DNA of 14,164 nt from a bacterium (GCA_028716025.1 JAQUQP010000035.1:1-14164); one strand, 5' to 3'. Shown: positions 1 through 7,407, counted from the stretch's first letter. The notes: a model not told the origin generated them from the sequence alone. Translations and numbers: made by a program.

Positions 1-384
1 CTGGAGTTGGTGAACTTGACCAAAAATCGTCATAAACGTCTGGCAGAGTTTTCCAAGGGCATGCTCCAGCGCGTAGGGATTGCCCAAGCTCTGATCCATG
101 ATCCGAAGATATTGTTCTTTGATGAGTTGATCACCGGATTGGATCCAGTAGGCATCACTGAAATGCGGTCTTTGTTATTGCGCTTGAAGGAACAGAAAAA
201 AACAATTTTTTTAAGCTCTCATATTATCAGTGAAATTGTCAAAGTATGCGACCGGGTGGGAATTATTAAAGAAGGTGAATTAGTGAAGATTGTTGATCTG
301 AGGCAATTGAAGAATAAGGACGAGGAACTGGAAAGAATATTCCTCAACACCGTAATGCCGGCAGGCAAGGAGAGAACTTCATGA
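1..384 (+). CDS. ABC transporter ATP-binding protein, C-terminal part (5' end outside window)
   Basis: This is the nucleotide-binding subunit of an ABC transporter; it hydrolyses ATP on the cytoplasmic face to drive the permease encoded next. The frame is open from base 1, so the Walker A half lies upstream and the TTG at 7 is unlikely to be the real start. Counting from codon 1, the ABC signature is FSKGMLQ (17-23), Walker B ends in FFDE (40-42), the D-loop is GLDP (46-49) and the switch histidine follows SS at 74. The order and spacing are those of the CcmA/GldA-like class that works with ABC-2 permeases. One oddity is that the proline normally following the Walker B glutamate (DEP) is leucine (DEL). 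The stop overlaps the permease start as ATGA, so the two are probably translationally coupled. The substrate cannot be told from sequence. Confidence 0.93.
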   Translation: MELVNLTKNRHKRLAEFSKGMLQRVGIAQALIHDPKILFFDELITGLDPVGITEMRSLLLRLKEQKKTIFLSSHIISEIVKVCDRVGIIKEGELVKIVDLRQLKNKDEELERIFLNTVMPAGKERTS

Positions 385-1148
385 ATATACTGCCTATAGC
401 TGAATATACGATTAAAGAGAATATTCGCAGTAAAATACTTTATATCTTATTGTTATTTGGTTTTATTATGATCGGCAGTTCTTTGGTGTTTTCATCCCTG
501 GCACCATATACTGAAGCCAGAGTGATCACTGATATTGGTCTGGCTTGTATTGAACTTTTTACGCTGATGGCTGGTATTTTTGCCGCAGTCAACCTGGTTT
601 TACAAGAAATTGAGAACCGGACTATCTACCTGCTAATGACCCGTCCATTGCGCCGTTGGGAATATATCGTGGGACGTTATCTGGGAGTGCTGGTGATTCT
701 GTGTTTTAATATTATGATCATGTTAGGGATCTTAATACTCTTGCTTAAGCTGACCACTAATTGGATCCTTGGTCCGATGTTCATTTGGAGCGCGGTTGCG
801 GTATTTTTCAAGCTGATCATAATTGTAGCGGTAGCACTGACCGCCAGCCTTGTATTTACTTCCAGTATCACGGCTATGGCTTTTAGTTTCCTAACCTGGA
901 TTATAGGTCATTTTTCCAGCGAATTAAAACTAATGGCTGAAAAGGTACAATCTTTCTTGGCCAAGGGATTGCTTTACTTGTTATATTATGCCGTACCAAA
1001 TTTTCAGCTTTTTAATCTAAAAGACAAACTAGGTATACCGGAAGGTATGCCTCTAGATATAGTATCTATGGTGTTATTATACGGTATTATATATGCGGCT
1101 ATTTGTTTAGTGGTCGCCAGTCTATTTTTTGCTAAGAAGGAGTTCTAG
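381..1148 (+). CDS. ABC-2 type transporter permease
   Basis: This 255-residue integral membrane protein is very hydrophobic, with about six predicted membrane segments near residues 18-40, 48-73, 97-125, 136-178, 196-212 and 230-250. Between the second and third segments is a charged cytoplasmic patch, ENRTIYLLMTRPLRRWEYIVG (start near residue 77), typical of ABC-2 permeases, where it forms the coupling region that contacts the ATPase. AAGGAG at 367-372, 8 nt before ATG, supports this start, and the start overlaps the ATPase stop by 4 nt. The last base of its TAG is the first base of the next gene's GTG. The pair probably forms an exporter or a membrane-remodelling transporter. The cargo is unknown. 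Confidence 0.9.
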   Translation: MNILPIAEYTIKENIRSKILYILLLFGFIMIGSSLVFSSLAPYTEARVITDIGLACIELFTLMAGIFAAVNLVLQEIENRTIYLLMTRPLRRWEYIVGRYLGVLVILCFNIMIMLGILILLLKLTTNWILGPMFIWSAVAVFFKLIIIVAVALTASLVFTSSITAMAFSFLTWIIGHFSSELKLMAEKVQSFLAKGLLYLLYYAVPNFQLFNLKDKLGIPEGMPLDIVSMVLLYGIIYAAICLVVASLFFAKKEF

Positions 1149-1906
1149 TGCGCTGGGGATTGGTCAGCATAATAATACTGGCAGCGATTCTGTTCCAACT
1201 ACAGGTGAGTATCGAAGACCGGTATATTTATCCGTTTCCGCCGCTCAGCACGATGAAATATGTAGAGGATAATCCTTATCTTGAATTGGGCGGGCTTTTT
1301 TTTGGTTTGCGTTCACTAGCTGCTGATATGGCCTGGATAAAAACCCTGCAATATTATGGGGGCCCGACTGAAGGAGAAACAAAAGAAGAACATGAGCATC
1401 ACCTGGCAGAAGAAGCGCGCAGTGGCCAGCACAATAATGAAGATGAGGCCCATAACAATGATCCTAATGCTTATCGGGATTTATATGCTCTCTGTGCCCG
1501 TGCGGTGTGGTTAGATCCTTATTTTATCCATGTCTATGATATAGGTAGCGCGGCTATCGGTTTTGTCCAAGAACGATATGATGAAGCCGCGATGTTGTTG
1601 AAAGAAGGGATAGTCTGGAATTACAATCCGGATAGTGTCAAGTACTGGCGCATGAACTATGCCCTGGCTGCTCTTGGTTTTAATAAAGTAAAAGAATATG
1701 AAAAGGCGATCGTTATACTGGAAAAAATGATCGATCCTGACGACAGTCCCGTGATCTTGTTAAGGGTATTGGCGAATACGTATGAGAAAAATGGGGATTT
1801 TGGAAAAGCCTTAAAAATGTGGAGATTCATAGGATTAAAATTCCCCGATCAAGCTAACAAGGCTGACCGGAAAATATCTGATCTGGCTAAAAGGATGTCT
1901 GGTTAA
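1148..1906 (+). CDS. Membrane-anchored TPR-like protein with acidic, His-rich insert
   Basis: A 252-residue protein with a single hydrophobic N-terminal helix (about residues 3-20), probably an uncleaved anchor that leaves the rest outside the inner membrane. Residues 48-71 (GGLFFGLRSLAADMAWIKTLQYYGG region) resemble a motif found in a family of bacterial anchored TPR proteins of unknown function. The C-terminal half (about 112-240) consists of amphipathic helix pairs with TPR-like spacing, such as the stretches around FVQERYDEAAMLLKEG and YEKNGDFGKALKMW. Between these parts, residues 73-106 form a hydrophilic insert rich in Glu, Asp, Asn and His (His at 82, 84, 85, 95 and 102). The GTG start has AAGGAG at 1136-1141. 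The 1-nt overlap with the permease suggests it assists or scaffolds the transporter. The function is not established. Confidence 0.75.
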   Translation: MRWGLVSIIILAAILFQLQVSIEDRYIYPFPPLSTMKYVEDNPYLELGGLFFGLRSLAADMAWIKTLQYYGGPTEGETKEEHEHHLAEEARSGQHNNEDEAHNNDPNAYRDLYALCARAVWLDPYFIHVYDIGSAAIGFVQERYDEAAMLLKEGIVWNYNPDSVKYWRMNYALAALGFNKVKEYEKAIVILEKMIDPDDSPVILLRVLANTYEKNGDFGKALKMWRFIGLKFPDQANKADRKISDLAKRMSG

Positions 1907-1908
1907 AA

Positions 1909-2118
1909 ATGAAGACTCTAAAATTACTGATGGGATTGGTAATGCTCATGTTCAGTATCGGATATTTATTCCGTCCTGACTTGATCATAAAAATAAATGA
2001 TTGGGGTCGTAGTTTTGTCTTTAATGATAAATATATTATGGAGAACCGTCGGAAAGTGGGAGTATTTTTCCTGGTCTTGGCTTTTATCGCAATCTATATG
2101 AGCTTTTCTTCAAAGTGA
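1909..2118 (+). CDS. Small two-helix membrane protein of unknown function
   Basis: A 69-residue protein with two hydrophobic helices (about residues 4-22 and 49-67) joined by a basic, aromatic loop containing RPDL, KINDWGR and ENRRKVG. Small bacterial membrane proteins with this plan are common, but none that I recognise has an assigned role. It starts 2 nt after the TPR-protein stop, with AAAGG about 12 nt upstream, so it is probably the last gene of the ABC transporter operon. Its TGA overlaps the left copy of the TGAG direct repeat that flanks the inverted-repeat element downstream. Confidence 0.7.
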   Translation: MKTLKLLMGLVMLMFSIGYLFRPDLIIKINDWGRSFVFNDKYIMENRRKVGVFFLVLAFIAIYMSFSSK

Positions 2119-2230
2119 GTCCCGTTAGACCTATAAAAGATAACGGGGTAAGTTATAGAGTTAAGGATATAACTGAAAGATAACGTGAGACCGATACATC
2201 AGTATTTTCAAGTAGGTCTAACGGGATGAG
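2116..2230. repeat. 107-bp inverted-repeat element (MITE-like) with flanking TGAG repeat
   Basis: Bases 2120-2133 (TCCCGTTAGACCTA) and 2213-2226 are perfect 14-bp inverted repeats enclosing 79 bp with no ORF. TGAG lies directly outside each end (2116-2119 and 2227-2230), which looks like a 4-bp target-site duplication. Inside are a smaller inverted repeat, GTTATA/TATAAC (2152-2157 and 2168-2173), and a direct repeat AAAGATAACG (2136-2145 and 2176-2185). Removing the element and one TGAG leaves a normal operon junction: stop TGA, TGAGGG as ribosome binding site, then GTG. This fits a miniature inverted-repeat transposable element, but a regulatory RNA hairpin is also possible. Confidence 0.6.
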
Positions 2231-2236
2231 GGTATA

Positions 2237-3574
2237 GTGTTAGAACTGGGAAAGAAAATAATCAAGCAGATTAAAGATAAATTCAAATTGGAAGGGGAAG
2301 TATTTATTTCCCAAAGTAAAGGGATCAGCATTGAGGTTAGTGAGGGCCTTTGTGAAAAATTCAATCTCTTTCAGGACCATGGTATTGGGATCAGGGTGTT
2401 GAAGAATAAACAATGGGGCTTGTCATATACCACTAATGTGCAGGTTGATGCCGGGGAATTGATCGCTTCAGCCATTCATAATGCTGACTATAATATCAGT
2501 GATGAGTATAACTTGCTCCAAGCCGTCCGTCCGTCTGGCAGTTCTTTTGAAGAACTAAACATTTATGACTCATCCATCAAAGAATTGGATGCCAAGAATA
2601 AGATGCAAATGATGCTCCGCCTGGAGAAGGAAGCATTGTCCGCTGATAAACAGATCAATAAAGTGCTAGCTGCGGCTTATACTGACAATGAATTTACACA
2701 GACAATTATAAACACACAGGGAGTAGAGGTACACTGGCAGGAAACTCTTTTTTCCGCGGTATTGGAACTTAAGGCAGAGCAAGATACTAAGGTCCAAGTT
2801 GGCGGAGAGAGTCAAAGCCGGCGTTTTTTTGGTGACCTGGATTTTGAGGAACTGGTTAATAAGGCTGTTTTTAGAACGGTCCGTATGTTGGGGGCCAGGT
2901 CGATCTCTACTCAAAAAATACCGATAGTCCTGGATCCTTACGTGGGTTGTGAATTTATGGCCTTGATCGCCGGTAGCGTAAGCGCCGATAATATACAACG
3001 CAAAAAATCGCCGTTAATAGGAAAAATGAATAAGAAAATTGCCGCTAGTTCGATCCAGATCATTGATGATGGACGCTTGCGCCGGGGTTTGGGTTCTGGC
3101 CCATATGATGATGAGGGTGTTCCTACTCAAAAGACCCAGATAGTCCGGGATGGGGTGCTGGAAAAAATATTATATGACGGTTATACCGCTGCTCGTGATA
3201 AAACAGCCAGTACCGGCAATGCCAGCAGGGGATCTTTTATGGGCTCACCCGGTGTCGGTGTAAATAATTTTTACCTGGAACCAGGGAAAATATCCAATAC
3301 GGAACTTATAAGAGACATAAAACAAGGACTCTACGTCATGGAAATTATGGGTATGCATACTGCCGATCCGATCACTGGTGATTTTAGCGTGGGGGTGAGC
3401 GGACTTTGGATTGAAAATGGACAGTTAACGTATCCAGTTCAGGGTGTGGCTATGGCTGATAACATCCTGAATCTGCTGCAAAATATTGATTTAGTGGGTA
3501 ATGACTTAAAATTTTATGGTAATGTTGGTAGTCCAACCATTAAGATCAGGGAAATAATGATCAGCGGCAGCTAA
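2237..3574 (+). CDS. pmbA: TldE/PmbA family protein (TldD-TldE protease subunit)
   Basis: This 445-residue protein has the usual length of TldE/PmbA. The family forms TldD-TldE heterodimers, cytoplasmic metalloproteases that process modified peptides such as microcin B17 and unfolded substrates. In known pairs TldD carries the HExxxH zinc motif and TldE does not. Here the equivalent region (around DPYVGCEFMALIAGS, residues 234-248) has no HExxxH, which assigns it to the TldE side. The C-terminal half has the family's conserved DDEGVPTQ-type segment (about 293-300), the GNASRGSF region and FSVGVSGLWIENG. The start is GTG with GAGGG at 2228-2232, only 4 nt upstream, a spacing perhaps affected by the adjacent inverted-repeat element. 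No tldD gene is in the window; it may lie elsewhere or upstream. Confidence 0.88.
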   Translation: MLELGKKIIKQIKDKFKLEGEVFISQSKGISIEVSEGLCEKFNLFQDHGIGIRVLKNKQWGLSYTTNVQVDAGELIASAIHNADYNISDEYNLLQAVRPSGSSFEELNIYDSSIKELDAKNKMQMMLRLEKEALSADKQINKVLAAAYTDNEFTQTIINTQGVEVHWQETLFSAVLELKAEQDTKVQVGGESQSRRFFGDLDFEELVNKAVFRTVRMLGARSISTQKIPIVLDPYVGCEFMALIAGSVSADNIQRKKSPLIGKMNKKIAASSIQIIDDGRLRRGLGSGPYDDEGVPTQKTQIVRDGVLEKILYDGYTAARDKTASTGNASRGSFMGSPGVGVNNFYLEPGKISNTELIRDIKQGLYVMEIMGMHTADPITGDFSVGVSGLWIENGQLTYPVQGVAMADNILNLLQNIDLVGNDLKFYGNVGSPTIKIREIMISGS

Positions 3575-3580
3575 AAGAAA

Positions 3581-3617
3581 GTTGATAGTTGATAGTACGC
3601 TGCGCTAGTAGTTGATA
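3581..3617. repeat. GTTGATA heptamer repeats upstream of aroE
   Basis: Two tandem copies of GTTGATA (3581-3594) and a third at 3611-3617, separated by a 16-base spacer, lie in the tldE-aroE gap. The same word recurs at 9539-9566. The third copy contains a TTG at 3612 that is in frame with aroE, but the real start is more likely the ATG at 3633. Confidence 0.8.
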
Positions 3618-3632
3618 GAAAATGAGGAAGAA

Positions 3633-4469
3633 ATGATTACGGGAAAAACAAGAGTTTGTGGCATATTCGGTTATCCGATAGAACATTCTTTATCGCCCTT
3701 GATGCATAACGCGGCATTTAAGGAACTAGGCCTTGATTATGTGTACGTACCAGTCAAAGTAGCTCCTGAAGACTTGCCCGCGGCGATAAAAGCGATTAGG
3801 GCAATGAACCTCATAGGCGTTAATATAACGATCCCGCATAAAGAAACAGTTATTCCCTTTTTGGATGATCTAAGTCCGGAAGCAGAGGCTATTGGCGCAG
3901 TTAATACCATAGTCAATTGTGGCGGCAGATTGATCGGCGACAATACCGATGGAAAAGGATTTATTAAAAGTCTGGTCGAAGAGAATAATATCCAGCTTCA
4001 AGGGAAGAAAGTGGTACTACTTGGAGCTGGCGGTGCCGGCCGCTCTATAGGCGTAAGTTTGTTGAAAAATAATATCCAGGTTCTATATCTTTATGATGTG
4101 GTGGAGCACAAGAGAAATTCTTTGGCTACTGACCTGAGATCCATCAGTACAGCCAAAAAGGTAAAAGTACTCGGCCGGGATGAACTTCCCGCGGCGATCA
4201 AAGAAACTGATATTCTTATCAATGCTACTCCAGCGGGAATGAAACCTACTGATCCTTGTGTAGTAGAGCCAGCACTACTAACTAAAAAACTATTTATCTA
4301 TGATATCGTTTATAACTGTGAAACAGCTTTACTTAAGGCAGCTAAGAGCAAAAAAATTAAATGCGCTAATGGCCTGGGGATGCTGGTCAACCAGGGAGCT
4401 ATTTCCTTTGAACTGTGGACCGGCAAAAAAGCGCCAATCGCGGTTATGCGCAAAGCTCTATCCGCGTAA
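3633..4469 (+). CDS. aroE: Shikimate dehydrogenase (NADP+)
   Basis: Reduces 3-dehydroshikimate to shikimate with NADPH, the fourth step of the seven-step shikimate pathway, in the cytoplasm. The 278-residue protein has the family's key features: the shikimate-binding serines in HSLSP (Ser19, Ser21), the catalytic lysine in ITIPHK (Lys70), Asn91, the catalytic aspartate in DNTDGKGF (Asp106), the nucleotide-binding loop GAGGAG (131-136), NATPAGM, and the C-terminal NQGAISFELWTG. I chose ATG 3633, with GAGG at 3624-3627. The upstream in-frame TTG at 3612 would add seven residues but lies within a GTTGATA repeat and lacks a binding site. The stop codon is part of a TCCGCGTAAT repeat unit. Confidence 0.97.
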   Translation: MITGKTRVCGIFGYPIEHSLSPLMHNAAFKELGLDYVYVPVKVAPEDLPAAIKAIRAMNLIGVNITIPHKETVIPFLDDLSPEAEAIGAVNTIVNCGGRLIGDNTDGKGFIKSLVEENNIQLQGKKVVLLGAGGAGRSIGVSLLKNNIQVLYLYDVVEHKRNSLATDLRSISTAKKVKVLGRDELPAAIKETDILINATPAGMKPTDPCVVEPALLTKKLFIYDIVYNCETALLKAAKSKKIKCANGLGMLVNQGAISFELWTGKKAPIAVMRKALSA

Positions 4470-4493
4470 TCAGTTTTTTAATTCGCGTAATCC
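4461..4493. repeat. CCGCGTAATC-type repeat overlapping the aroE stop
   Basis: TCCGCGTAATCAGT (4461-4474) is followed after a T-rich spacer by AATTCGCGTAATCC (4480-4493). A very similar two-unit arrangement occurs at 11628-11660 before gmhA, and a single unit occurs at the aroB end (7398-7408). The TAA of the first unit is the aroE stop codon. Confidence 0.7.
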
Positions 4494-4522
4494 TTGCCGA
4501 CAGGCAGACTGCTAAGCTGCCA

Positions 4523-4551
4523 TTGAAGCTATATTTACTAAGAGATATTCT
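4523..4551 (+). promoter_or_regulatory. Possible weak sigma70-type promoter for aroC
   Basis: TTGAAG (4523-4528) and TATTCT (4546-4551) are separated by 17 bp, and each matches its consensus at four of six positions. The -10 box lies 25 nt before the aroC ATG. The match is modest, and operon read-through from aroE is an equal possibility. Confidence 0.25.
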
Positions 4552-4576
4552 GAAAAGATAAAGACAGGAGAAAAGT

Positions 4577-5710
4577 ATGTTAAGATTCTTAACAAGCGGA
4601 GAATCGCACGGTAAAGCGTTAATAGCCATTCTGGAAGGAATTCCTGCCGGGCTGGAGCTTTTAGAAGAGGATATCAATGTGGAGCTTAGCCGGAGACAGG
4701 TTGGCTATGGACGCGGCCAAAGAATGCAAATAGAAAAAGACCAGGCCCAGCTCATATCCGGCGTACGCCAGGGCTTGACTATTGCCGCGCCGATCGGATT
4801 ATTGATCGAAAATCGTGACTGGGAAAACTGGAAAGACAAAAAAGTTCCAGTCATTACCTCGCCACGTCCGGGTCATGCTGACCTGGCAGGTACCTTAAAA
4901 TATGATTTTTCAGATATCCGGAATGTACTGGAACGTGCCAGCGCCAGGGAAACTGCTGCGCGCGTGGCAGTAGGCGCTGTTTGCCGGAAATTATTAAGAG
5001 AGTTTGATATTAATGTTTTCAGCCGCACCATACAGATCGGGAAGGTAGCTGATCCTACGCCTTGGCGCTTGACTACCAAAGAATGGGTGAAAATAGAGAA
5101 TTCTCCGGTTCGCTGTCTGGATAAAATTGAAGAGAGCAAGATGATCAAAGTGATAGATCAGGCTAAATCATCCGGGGATACTGTCGGCGGAATAGTTGAG
5201 ATCGCGGTGGTTAATGCTCCTATTGGTTTAGGTAGCTATATCCAATGGGATACTAAACTTGACGGCCGCCTGGCCCAGGCATTGATGAGCATCCAGGCGA
5301 TAAAAGCGGTAGAGATCGGTCTGGGGACACAAGTCGCGGGATTACCAGGAAGCAAGGTCCATGATGAAATAGCTTTGGCCAAAGGCAAAGGATTTATCCA
5401 TACCACGAACCATGCCGGAGGTATTGAAGGCGGTATGAGCAATGGGGAGATAATAGTTTTGCGGGCCAGTATGAAACCGATCGCCACTTTAATGAAACCG
5501 CTTCATAGCGTAGATCTCAAGACCGGTAAAGCGGCTAAGGCAACGGTAGAGCGTTCTGATGTCTGCGCTGTGCCTGCCGCCGGGATCATTGCTGAAAATG
5601 CAGTCGCGTTTGAGCTGGCCCGGGCCATGCAAGAGAAATTTGGCGGGGATAGTCTGCGCGAAATGAAAAGGAATTACCACGGATACATGGAGCAGATTAA
5701 AAATAAATAA
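4577..5710 (+). CDS. aroC: Chorismate synthase
   Basis: Converts 5-enolpyruvylshikimate-3-phosphate to chorismate, the last shikimate-pathway step, using reduced FMN that is not consumed overall. The protein has 377 residues, within the usual 350-390. Recognisable signatures run in order: GESHGKAL (8-15, with His11), the RPGHADL segment (about 96-102), RASARETAARVAVGA (about 119-133), the HAGGIEGGMSNGE segment and the RSDVCAVPAAG segment near the C-terminus. ACAGGAG just upstream (4564-4570) with good spacing supports ATG 4577. It follows aroE across a 107-bp repeat-containing gap and precedes aroK across an 81-bp gap with heptamer repeats. No cofactor-site residue looks abnormal. Confidence 0.98.
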   Translation: MLRFLTSGESHGKALIAILEGIPAGLELLEEDINVELSRRQVGYGRGQRMQIEKDQAQLISGVRQGLTIAAPIGLLIENRDWENWKDKKVPVITSPRPGHADLAGTLKYDFSDIRNVLERASARETAARVAVGAVCRKLLREFDINVFSRTIQIGKVADPTPWRLTTKEWVKIENSPVRCLDKIEESKMIKVIDQAKSSGDTVGGIVEIAVVNAPIGLGSYIQWDTKLDGRLAQALMSIQAIKAVEIGLGTQVAGLPGSKVHDEIALAKGKGFIHTTNHAGGIEGGMSNGEIIVLRASMKPIATLMKPLHSVDLKTGKAAKATVERSDVCAVPAAGIIAENAVAFELARAMQEKFGGDSLREMKRNYHGYMEQIKNK

Positions 5711-5781
5711 TGACACCAGCAAGCCAGACACCGGCAAAAAGCACTTGCTTAAATCTGGTGTCTTGAGTCTGGTATCTGGTA
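5711..5781. repeat. Inverted heptamer repeats in the aroC-aroK gap
   Basis: The right arm (5754-5781) reads as four 7-nt units, TCTGGTG, TCTTGAG, TCTGGTA and TCTGGTA. The left arm (5711-5732) holds diverged units of the opposite strand (CCAGACA-like). The outermost blocks GACACCAG (5712-5719) and CTGGTGTC (5755-5762) are perfect inverted repeats and could form a hairpin. The right arm ends 10 nt before aroK. Confidence 0.7.
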
Positions 5782-5791
5782 GCGAGGTATT

Positions 5792-6310
5792 ATGAACATT
5801 GTACTGATCGGTTTTATGGCCTGCGGCAAGACAGAAGTTGGCAAAGTGCTGGCTGCCAAACTGAATATGAGATATATCGACGTGGATAACACTATTGAAA
5901 AGAATGCCGGTCATACTATCGCTGATATTTTTAAGCAACATGGCGAGAATATTTTCCGCGACCTGGAAACAAAAGCTATTAAATGCGTGGCCATGCTTGA
6001 TCATTTTGTTATTTCTGTTGGGGGTGGGGCAGTCATGCGTCCTGAGAATGTTCGCGAACTGCGGTCTAACGGAAAATTGGTCTATTTGTCCGCTTCGCCA
6101 GAGGTTATTCTACAGCGCATAGGGGATGCCAGGACTAGGCCGTTATTGGCCAAAGAACCTGATAAACTAAAAAAGATCAAGGAAATGCTGGCTCACCGAG
6201 TGCCGTTCTATAAAGAATGCGATTTTCAGCTTGATACATCGTCATTAAATATCGACCAGGTGGCAAGCAAGATCGTGGATTGGTACAACCACAGAGTAAG
6301 GAAAATATAA
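5792..6310 (+). CDS. aroK: Shikimate kinase
   Basis: Phosphorylates the 3-hydroxyl of shikimate with ATP, the fifth shikimate-pathway step. The 172-residue protein matches the normal AroK/AroL size. The P-loop is GFMACGKT (7-14), followed by the shikimate-binding DVD (30-32), the arginine of IFRDLE (Arg56), the GGG core (77-79) and the lid arginine in TRPLL (Arg116). The residues needed for binding and catalysis are therefore present. The start has GCGAGG about 5 nt upstream, directly after the TCTGGTA repeats. The stop lies 2 nt before the aroB ATG, indicating co-translation with aroB. Confidence 0.97.
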   Translation: MNIVLIGFMACGKTEVGKVLAAKLNMRYIDVDNTIEKNAGHTIADIFKQHGENIFRDLETKAIKCVAMLDHFVISVGGGAVMRPENVRELRSNGKLVYLSASPEVILQRIGDARTRPLLAKEPDKLKKIKEMLAHRVPFYKECDFQLDTSSLNIDQVASKIVDWYNHRVRKI

Positions 6311-6312
6311 TT

Positions 6313-7407
6313 ATGCAAACGGTTAAGGTAAGATTAAAAGATAGGAGCTATAAAATACTTATTGGCGTTGACCTGTCAAAATTAGGGAGCGCTATGCGTG
6401 ATTTAAAACTTGGCCGTCAGGTCATGATCGTGACCAATCCCAAGGTTGGCCGTTTATATTTGTCTAAAACCGAACACAGCTTAATAAAGTCCGGCTTCTA
6501 TGTTCATTATACGCTCATCCCTGATGGGGAACGTTATAAAACACAAGAATCCGCTAATCGCATATATGCCCACTGCCTGCAACGCGGATTTGATCGCGGC
6601 GATACGATCCTGGCTTTAGGCGGTGGAGTGATCGGGGACCTGGCTGGTTTTGCCGCGGCGACATTCATGCGTGGTATTAACCTGGTGCAGGTACCGACTA
6701 CCCTCCTGGCACAAGTTGATTCCAGCGTGGGAGGTAAAGTTGGGATTAATCTCCCGGATGGTAAGAACATGGTTGGGGCCTTCTACCAACCAAAATTGGT
6801 ATATGCCGACCCGAAAACACTACGGACACTGCCGGCCAAGGAGCTTTCAAATGGTTTGGCTGAAGTGATAAAATATGGGATCATCTATGATGCCCGCTTG
6901 ATCTCCTACCTTGAAAAAAATATTAACCAGATAAAAAAACTGGATGAGATTACGCTGCAAAAAGTGATAAGCAGGTGCTGTGACATTAAAGCGCGCGTTG
7001 TGGCTCTTGACGAAAGAGAAAGGAATATACGCGCTATTCTTAATTTTGGCCATACCATAGGTCATACAATCGAAGGATTGACCCATTTTAAAAAATATAA
7101 GCATGGGGAAGCAGTCGCGATCGGCATGGTCGGGGCGGCAAAAATAGCCATCAGTTTGCAGATGGCAGACGGCAGTTTAGAGACCAGACTGAAAGCATTG
7201 CTCAAGAGAGCAGGACTACCGGTTACGATCAAGGGTATTAAAGTAACCTGGGCTGATTTCTTACGATTTATGCGGCATGATAAAAAAGCACTGGCTGGCA
7301 AGATCAGGTTTGTCCTGCCGGTTGGGATCGGCAAAGTGAAGATTGTCGATACTGTACCATTATCAGTAATTAGAAATGTCATAAATATCTTGCTTGAATC
7401 CGCGTAA
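6313..7407 (+). CDS. aroB: 3-dehydroquinate synthase
   Basis: Cyclises DAHP to 3-dehydroquinate, the second shikimate-pathway step, using NAD+ and a divalent metal (zinc or cobalt). The 364-residue protein has the whole family signature set: PDGERYKT (70-77), ALGGGVIGDLAGF (101-113), VPTTLLAQVDSSVGGKVGIN (127-146), and the probable metal ligands Glu184 (in LAEVIKYG), His247 (in NFGHTIGH) and His264 (in HGEAVAIGM). I chose ATG 6313 because the alternative TTG at 6280 would add 11 residues, overlap aroK by 31 nt and lack support; AAGG at 6298-6301 serves the ATG. The stop TAA is embedded in an AATCCGCGTAAT repeat unit. Confidence 0.98.
   Translation: MQTVKVRLKDRSYKILIGVDLSKLGSAMRDLKLGRQVMIVTNPKVGRLYLSKTEHSLIKSGFYVHYTLIPDGERYKTQESANRIYAHCLQRGFDRGDTILALGGGVIGDLAGFAAATFMRGINLVQVPTTLLAQVDSSVGGKVGINLPDGKNMVGAFYQPKLVYADPKTLRTLPAKELSNGLAEVIKYGIIYDARLISYLEKNINQIKKLDEITLQKVISRCCDIKARVVALDERERNIRAILNFGHTIGHTIEGLTHFKKYKHGEAVAIGMVGAAKIAISLQMADGSLETRLKALLKRAGLPVTIKGIKVTWADFLRFMRHDKKALAGKIRFVLPVGIGKVKIVDTVPLSVIRNVINILLESA

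Noticed and set aside
3581..3617. GTTGATA repeats as a CRISPR array
   Set aside because: The units are 7 nt, mostly direct tandem with no unique spacers of regular length, and no cas genes are present.
3612..3632. Upstream TTG as the aroE start
   Set aside because: It lies in a repeat and has no ribosome binding site; ATG 3633 has GAGG at a usable distance and gives a typical N-terminus.
4461..4493. CGCG-flanked T-run as an intrinsic terminator after aroE
   Set aside because: The six-T run is in the loop between two CGCG blocks, not after a stable stem.
5489..6004. Minus-strand open frame of 171 codons across the aroC end and aroK start
   Set aside because: It lies opposite two clearly conserved genes, has no family resemblance and no convincing start signals.
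6280..6312. Upstream TTG as the aroB start
   Set aside because: It would overlap aroK by 31 nt and add residues unlike the family; ATG 6313 fits better.
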